Below, piece after piece: positions 51,701 through 60,700 of a stretch of DNA of 64,000 bases. The notes under the pieces were generated by a model that had not been told where the DNA came from, searched no databases, and saw only the letters and a list, made by a program, of their open reading frames with translations. Positions within the stretch are counted from its first letter, which is position 1, and each line of letters starts with the position of its first letter. The stretch lies in the NCBI RefSeq assembly GCF_040954835.1, contig NC_090716.1:9254775-9318774 (forward strand), given 5' to 3'. The DNA is from Lepisosteus oculatus (Eukaryota; Chordata; Actinopteri; Semionotiformes; Lepisosteidae). Both the position numbers and the translations under genes were made by a program.

Positions 51701-54700
51701 ACTTTTACACACAGTTCCCTGTGCTGATCTGCATGATGTTTCTCTGTACGTAGTTTACGCCTGTTTTGACCAGAATGGTCCCTGGACCAGTCTCTGCTCC
51801 TTCCATTGTTTTACCAAGACAAGGTGCCCCTGTGGACCAAGATTCTAAACCTCTTGAACAGACCAGGTAATAAGATATTGTTGCCATAAAAGTGGTATAA
51901 CAGAAGAATATTAGAAAGTGTTAATGTAGCAGTAGTTAAACTGTGCTTTCAACTTTTGAGTACCCAACCGTAGAGAGTCCCTGAAGTCCCAAAAAGAGTA
52001 CTCCTTGAGAGAATTTGTGTACCAAAGCCCTCATTTAAAACTGAAAGGATCTTGTATGAGTCAAATTAGGTTGAGTTTGCAATCAGCATATCAGACATAG
52101 TTAGAGACAGATGTCAACTGTCTCTTCATCCTGGACAATAGAATATAATATTACCCAGACGTTCTGTAACTGATGCATGCACAACGACATGCATCCATTT
52201 TCACAGTTTATGTGTCATGTTTTATGTGAACTAAGGTAATTAATACAAGAGCTAGTTTAGATAATGCACAGTTGCTGTTTGGAGCCTTATGAGCTGTTCG
52301 TGTTTTTGGCTCCAATAAGTATGTCTCCACAATGTTTATTCAATGCATTTCAAAGGGATTAGTCGATAGACTGAAACAGTGTTCACTAGTTAGTGATGAA
52401 GAAGTAGTGTTTCAATTTATTTTCACAGACCACACAGTCCCAGGCCACGGCTCTCTCGAAGCTCATTCTCTTCAGGGAACCCAATAACAACAGTTGGTAT
52501 GATTAGTAAATAACATCTCCTTTACTGCAACTTTAGCTTGTGTTTCTTAAACTAGTGTTACGTTTCTAGTCAATGCTGCTGGTGTCGTTTTCTTCATGCT
52601 TCAAGGAGTATTATCCTTAAATCTTGAGTATGTGGTACTCACATGTTAAATATGGCCACTTTATGCATTCAGTCATCTTATATAGACACTTGTATTATTT
52701 TCTTTCTTTCCTTAGGGTAGTATAGTGATATCAATTGAAGAAATCATTTCTCATCTGTGTGTCCCACTAGACAGTGAAGGCCATGTTATTGACCTGATAA
52801 AAGACCAGCTGCCAGATGTTGAACTTTCCAATGAAGACAAGAAGAAGAATCTGGAACTGCTTGAGGAAGCCAAGAAAGTCAGTGAGCGCTTCCTCATGCG
52901 AAGGGGTCGAAGGTCAATCTGCAGCCTTTCAGAATCCCCAACAGGTGCAGATCTTAATGTGGGAAGCAATTAACACAGTCTTGTTAAGGCCAGAGCCTGA
53001 TGAAGGCAAAGCAATTAGGCTTTGATTTCTAACATGTTATCATGCACTGTAGATACCACAGTTACCCGCACGGCTTTAATGTTTTTACTTTGTGCCACCT
53101 ACAGGGAGTTATTTGCAGAAAGAACAGCTTTACAGAGGATTTCAGTCATACAGCCATGCAGTTTCAATCATAAAACTGTACCAATTTAAGTGAAAAGCTA
53201 GCTACAAACCAAAGCTGTCATTTATATAGAGTTTTTCATCATGAATGACCACTGATGTGTGGTTCCACACGAGTGAGTTGTGTCAGCCATTATGTGCCTG
53301 CAGCAGATCAGGACACGCTTGGAACTGCCTGCTCTTCACAAACTGAATACAGGGAGAACTTTAGGAAGGCACTGGTTTGCACAACCTACTGGCCAACCAA
53401 CAGTGCTTACTGTAACAGCTTGGTTTTCCTTAGAGGTCTTTCATTCTTATACTTTCCTGTCCTGGACTTGTTTAGCTTCTGAGATCTGACAAGTAATATG
53501 TGCAATCTCCAAAATATTATTCATATTTGTATATTTGTCATTGAGCACAAGTAGAGTCATTATTTCATTCTAACGAAGTTAGTTAGTTGAAGAAAAATGA
53601 AAAAATAAACAGGAAAGGTCACTTTTTATTTTTTAAATGAAGCATGAAAAGTAGGACCATCTGTTTTTCTAGTACTTTATTAATGAGAATTATAGATTAT
53701 TACAGTTCTACAGTCATACTGACAATAACAACTATTTTAATTGTATTGCTTCATCAGTGTTTGATTTCTGCCATCCTTTTGTAATTAAGATTATTTTTTT
53801 GTCTTAAGAAGAAAATCTAATTGTGGAGTTAAAATATCATTTTTGCATTGTAATTAAGCGATAATTATGTTCTGTTTTAAAGGGGAACAAGAACATGTGT
53901 CAATACCATTCAGTGTTCCTTTTAAAGTTAGAAAAGAAGCTTATTTCTCATCAGTTTGTAATATGACTAACACAGTATTTCAAATCATTCTTGTAGAGCG
54001 TACGCACAGATACCCTCAGTATCAGACCCAACACAACATTAGATTAATAAAGTAATAATATGAAGAAAATAAAAACCTTTGCTGATGAGGCTAAGTGAAA
54101 TACCCAGGTTGGGTATATAGAGGGTGTATAGAGCAAACTGTCTGTAAAGGTGAGGTATTGTAAATCGCCTCTTTGCAGGAAGCATTTTCTGGCTCTTTTG
54201 CTGCATTCCAGCATCTAATTTATTTTGATTCCTGCTGCTGTTGTGTGTTGACTTCTCAAGTTATCTTGCCTTAACATCCAGGGTATATTTGTGTTTGGAA
54301 CAGCATACTGAGTGGGCGCCAGCTTCTTTACTCTGCTCGCTCCATGGAAACGGAAAGACGCAAGCATTTGTGCTCCAAATAATGTTTCCTTTTTTATCCG
54401 ACTTTCAAATGTACTATGTGTCCGTCAAGAGGACAAAAATGGTTATGAAACTTTATTTTTTAAGCAACTTTAATAATTGTCGTGTTAAATAATTCTGGAA
54501 GACAGCCTCATGCTTTGTCTGTAGTTTGGCATGGGATTTAATCTGAAGATGGAGCCTGTGATGAGGAACATTTGGTATTTCAAACCAAGAAAAGGAGGAA
54601 ATTCCTTACACAACGGCTTGTGGGAGTATGGAAGAAGCAACCCAGACATGTCATGGAAGCCGGTAGTCTGGTTTCTTTGAAGAAATGGATAGATGAGATC

Positions 54701-57700
54701 AATGGGATCAATAAACTAATAGTTACCATATTGGCTAGATGGGCGGAATGCCTGCCTCTCATCTGTAGTCTTGCTTATGTTATGAAATTGTTCAATATTT
54801 GAAAACTACTGTATAATCAAGAATAAAAATAATCTTTCAATGATCTGTTAGCCACTGCACAGACAGTGAATGTTTCTTTAGACACTTAACAGTTTTTGTT
54901 TTTTTTTGGTTGAACCGTTTTGCTATTAACCGGAGGACAGACTTTGAGATGGTTGAGGTTTTTCTTGTCACAAGTTGTGATTGTAGCTCTAAAGCTGCCA
55001 TCTGTGCTCTTTCTTCAGGCATTCCCCTTAGAAAGGTGATTTATCTCACAATGGGATCTCACCATTTTAACAAGGTGCTGTCTTTGCTCGTACTGTAGGT
55101 CTCTCGCCCAATCCCACTCCTCGCTCCTCTCCAGTACCTTCAAGAAGCAGCTCCCTCACTGTGCCCCCACAGATTGGTATGTTCTGGAGCCCTTGGCTGT
55201 ATCTCTGAGATCTGAGGAATCAGAATATGAGACATGCTATTGTTTGTCTTATTGAACTTCAATTCCTGCCGTCCTTCATAGTTTCAAAAATCTGCATCGT
55301 TCCCAAATTGTGGGTGTAGCCAGACCATAGCCAGTCATAATCTGACTATGAAGTATTATATTTTAGTTGTTATCTGCATAGTAATGCTTATTACTTTTCT
55401 TGAGTGACATTTAAATATTTCGTTTTAACTCTTCTGCACTCATTATATGCAAGTACAGATTTTCTACTTACTCTCTAAAGAGCTACTGCATTTTTCCAGC
55501 CACGTTTGCAAGTCTCAAGACTATACATGATATATATGTTTTTGTTTGTGTTTCTAGCTCCAGATGGGACAGAGGTAAATTATGTCAACCCCCCTATAAA
55601 TCAGGTAGGCAGATCCACGTTTCCCCAGGAATTCCAGTGACCCCTTTTGTTACACCTGTAGCTAACACAGAATGTATAAACAGTTTAAATGCCCATCGCT
55701 CTGTGCTTTGTGTGGTCGCTGTAGCTTTTTAACTTTGCCCTGGACGGTTACCATGACACTAACATTGATGTGTGCCTTTTTCTGTTGTTATCTGTAGCAT
55801 CTGGAAGTGCCCAGTCCCCGAGAGAAGTCCGACACCAGAGGGCAGGAGCCAGAGGTCAGTGCTGTTCGATTTCTTCACCCTAAGAAAGCTCAACATCCGA
55901 AACACTGGTTTTTCTTTCTACTTTTCAGCATGGAGTTAACTTCTGCTTGTTCCCTTGCAGTAAATATATATAGCGCATGCATTCATCGCACACGGGCTGC
56001 GGTACATTTCTATATTTTCTTCTCGTTGCTGTTCGTCAGAGCCCCAGGAAACCGTTGGACCGAAAGCCTCATGAGAAACGCAAGGTTTCACAAGGGACGC
56101 TGCCTGCGCGCCTCAGCGCCTACGAGGGCTCCAGCGAGGCAGCCGTGGAGCAAAAAGAGAACTGCGACCCCCGGCTCGGCGGCGAAACGAGAAAGAAGCC
56201 CCCTTCGTCCGCGGGCCGGGCCGAGTCGGAGGAGCCGGGCAGGGGCTCGGGGAGGAAGCACCTGGAGAGTCCCGACCCCCCCGTGGGGAAGGGGCCCGTG
56301 GCTCCGCCGCTGCCCTCCGGGGCCTGCACAGCGGAGCTGAAGTCCATCGGCTGCGGCCCCCCACTCATGCGGGCCGTGTCCTGGGATTCCGTAGGACCGG
56401 TCAGCATCAGAAACGGGACCCAGGCTTTCCCAGCGAAAAACGACGAGCCCTTGTCCTTTTATGACAAATCCAACATCGCGCTGCTAAAGGCTACGGGATA
56501 CAAAGACTTCCCGGTTCAGCCGGTCAGGATGCAGAAGCTGGTCCAGATGCGTGAGGTAACTGCTCAGCTCGCACATTGTGCTCAGTCAAGGCCGTATGAG
56601 GTTGTATATTGGTTTTGACAAATATCACGTGATCTTTCCGCAACCACATAGTATCATTGAAATGGAACGAGTAAGGGTTTATTCCGTGCTGAAAAGAGAA
56701 GAAGGGAAACACAACGTTTCGGCTGTGGAGCCTTCTTCAGGCGTGAGAAAGACAGGGGAGTCGGCAGAGATTATATAGCATGGGAGAACAAAGGCCGGGA
56801 GTGTCGAGGAGGTAAAGGCGGAGGGGGGGCAGAGTGGGCAATCAGGTGGTGAGAGAGGTGAGAAGTCGAAACCTGCAAATGAATAGAGAGGATTCGAAGG
56901 AAATGAGTCTGTCGTTGAGAGAAGGGGAAAGGTGTGAACCTAGTTTCAGGATAATTTGGGTTTCGGATGTCTTTGAAATGTTCCCTGAATGTCAAGAGCA
57001 AGGTTTTCTGATTGTGGTATAGTGGTACATTTCATGAGGTCTCTATTACGTTTCTATTGTTATGTACTGTATGCATATGTATAGTATACAGTATATTTTG
57101 TTTGAACTTTTTCATGTAAAGTAACTTAAACTAGTTTCCATTCTTGATCATTTGATTTTTATTTTTCTGGAATGTAATCAGGTTACAACACTCTGTTACA
57201 TAAAGTTAATTTTTATTTCCTGAAGCTTTGTCTTGCCATAGTGTCAGATTGTTATTTGCTACAATGTTCCTGCAGCATTTTTGGTTAGCTAAACAGAAGG
57301 CATTTTTAGCAACTGCTCGTATTTTAAGGAAATGGACTTGCGCTTTCAAATGCCTCTCATTGGCCTCATTTGCTCTCTATTTACTCATTCTTACACGTCC
57401 TCATGATTTATGAGAGTGGCATTCCCATTGGAGTATGTTGGCATGGGTCTTTGAGAGTGTTTGAAAACATAGATGTACTGTAAATGAATGATTCAGGTTA
57501 AGTTAGAATGGAAACAAAAAAGAGACAAAAATGAATCATAAGCTTGCAAGATACCACTGTAGCAGAAACTATAACTTAATTTTATTTCAGTCTTTAACTG
57601 CAAGCTTAAAGAGTAATATGGGGCATCTGTAGTTCCTCCTCTTACAGAATATTGAGTAACACTGATTTACAACGTTTTAACCTTAGGCACCAGTAGATTG

Positions 57701-60700
57701 GATAATAATCATGAAGTGTTTTGCCGCGATACGGTGATCCAGTGTTTCTGTCCATAACCCATGGAAAAGAAAGTTGACAGAGAGACGTCTGATGTTTATT
57801 TTGGCAAGAGCAAAATCTGAGCAATGCTCTCATCACAATGAGCCTCTCCAGTGTGATTCATGTACGGAGTAGCTCCTGTTCAGTATGTTTGTCTATGTTG
57901 AAGAGTGCTGTTGGTACAGCAGATGGGGGTGTTAAAGAGCACCTTGTTGACAATGTTTTCACAGAAGAAAAATAAAACAGTTAGCAGTTAAAATTACACT
58001 ATAGCAGGCTAGGCAGACTATGCCATAATGCAAATTTCTGTGTTCGTATCTGAAAGTAAACATAAACTCTGTTACTAATCCCAGAGTAAAGTTGTTCATC
58101 CGTTCGGTAATTGTGCTTTATCAGTTTATTGTGCTTCCATGAGTTTTTAACTGTATTTGTTATTGCCGTAAATTATGGCTGTGCTTCCAGTAATACTCAT
58201 TCAGCATTTTTACTAGGTTAAAAAGATTGAAAAAACGGTACAATTCAGGGGAAAATGATAATGCAAATCAGATTAGGAACTGACTATAAAATTATTTAAT
58301 TTTGTTTTCTACATTTATGTTTAATACTTTAAGGCATAACAAATCTCTTTCAAGCCTCTATGTGTTGCATTTGTTGAATTATTGATTGAAGTGCTCTTAT
58401 CTTGTTGAATGCTCTGAAAATGAAGCATTTTAAAGAGGGATCTCAGTGTTACATTTTCGTCTCAGCTTAGAGCTTCTGTTTTTTTGTTTAGGAACACAAG
58501 CTGATGCGAAACCAAAGCATTATTGGATCAAAGCTGCCAGATCTCAGTGAAACAGCTGAACAGGAGAGAGGTACAAACTTCTGTCTGTCCGCGAATTAGA
58601 ACAGTATAGGACAGAGGGATGTTTTCCTTCTTTATATCATTATTACAAAATTATCTTTTATACTGCAACATCAGTCTAATAGCTACAAAAGCAAAATATT
58701 ATGGCATTCAATGAGAGGTAAAAGGGTATCTTGTGTGTAAAGCAAAATATTATTTTAATTTATTGAACTAAAAAAAAATTATATTCATAGAAAGCACAGG
58801 GTTTTCTTACAATGCTCAAATTACATACACGTCTTGAGAATTTCAATATCTACAATTACAAGATCAAACCAGCAGGTGGCATGTATGTTATGCCAAAATC
58901 GAACACTATTTTATGAAGTGAGTTATTATAGTTTTAATTGGGAAAAGATTTTGCTAATTTTGCTCATTTTTAGAGCATACATAATAAAATATTTTTTGTC
59001 TAGAATAGCATGCATTCAGGTAATCTTTGGTTTTAAGGCAAAATACAGATTTTAAAGATGTTGCATGTAGGGACTTTTAGAAAATCTAAACTTAAAAGGT
59101 GACTTGCTCAAAAAAAATAGTTCTGTGGCAAATCGGTCTTGGTGCTGGTCTTTCTGTGTTTCTCTTCAGACAAACTACAGCTTGAATGTTCTTTATTTCA
59201 AAACACAGGACCCTCTCCTAACCCCACACCTGGGTCGCCTACAGAAGAGGAGCCCAGAGCAAACTCTGATGTAATGCCAAACATTTCTGATGTCATGCTG
59301 CGGAAACTGAAACTTCACAGAGCGCTGCCTACGAGGTTTGCTTCACATATATAAGTCATCATTAAAGTCCTTTTACCTCACTGCATAATAACTGCATTCC
59401 ACTCTAAATAGGTTACTGTTCTCAGTCAAATACAGTCTCATACAAATATGTGTTTTTTATTTTGGAATAAAAGTTACTTATGCTATTTATGATGTAAGGA
59501 ATATTGAAGTGAATGTGTTATGCATTTGTGTATTTTCTCTTTCTGTAGAATTACTATTCAAATACTAATCATACTTAAATGATCTTAAAGAGTATTTTGA
59601 ACGTAAAAATGCCTTTCACATCTAAAAACCCCCCATCTGATTACAGTTGGTATTTTCTATTTCAGCGCACCCCCGCTTACAGAAAAAGAAGTCGAGGTTG
59701 GTATCTCCATGTTAATTTTCTTCCTTTTTTAATACACACATTTTTACACACATCTTCACAGCTCTGCACAGAGGATCTGATATGACAAAATCCTGTTTGA
59801 ATAAATGGCAAATTCATGTTTTTTTAGCGGCAGTCATTTTTTAAAGCCTTGAGAATCATGTTCCCTGAGAAATAAATCATGGGCTTACTGTTGTGAAAGT
59901 TGTGCAGCTCCTCTGTTAGTGGGCTCTGCAGTCACACACAGTGCACAGTGCAGCTGCTGGAGGAAGAAGGACTGTCTGTGTGATTGGTCGAACTTCCTGT
60001 TTGTGATATGAAATTTTAAATGTTGTGCCTCTGACTGTGATAAGACAGGGCTGACAGTTGGCTTCACCTCTCAGGAGGATGTTTATGAAGTCAGATCGAT
60101 TGCTGAGAGGTCAGAGAACACGATCCTCTTGGCTGTTTGTCTATGAGTGCCTCACAATGTGGGTTAAGTTCAACCAGAAGAGGTTTTCAGAATACTGAAG
60201 AACTGCTGAATAATTCCAACAATCTACCACAACATGTATTTCCTGTGGGCATTGCACAGAACCCTGTATAAACTCATTTTTTCAGGTCATTTGCTTTTTC
60301 TGAAAGCTTGTTTTACTTTGTAAGAAGGTAGCTGAGAGCCAAAATGGAACAGGGCAATGGGACCCAATCCAACGCATCCTGGAAATAAAGTACCTTGATG
60401 AGCATCTCTGGATTTAGTTTTTTTCAGACTGAGCTTCTGACACACGGAGTGTATCTTCAATTGTCAGCAAGCAATTGCAAAGTTAACACACTGAAGCAAA
60501 ATGAAAAGTTCACAGTAATGCACCAACGCTGCCTCAAACACTGATGAATAAAGTTGATTGTTTTGTTTTATTTACCCTTGTTATCTGGCAATATACAGTA
60601 AAATCTTCCTTTTTAAATGTGTCTGTTGCAGTTAATTATTGTAGCTGTCATAGTTAAAATTAATAGGGTTCAAGCATTCTACTTTAAATACAGTACAGAC

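Noticed and set aside
55807-56340. 177-codon plus-strand open frame covering IRAG1 exons and an intron
   Set aside because: It reads through the intron and repeat at 55855-56039 in a frame different from the IRAG1 frame of exon 56040-56555.
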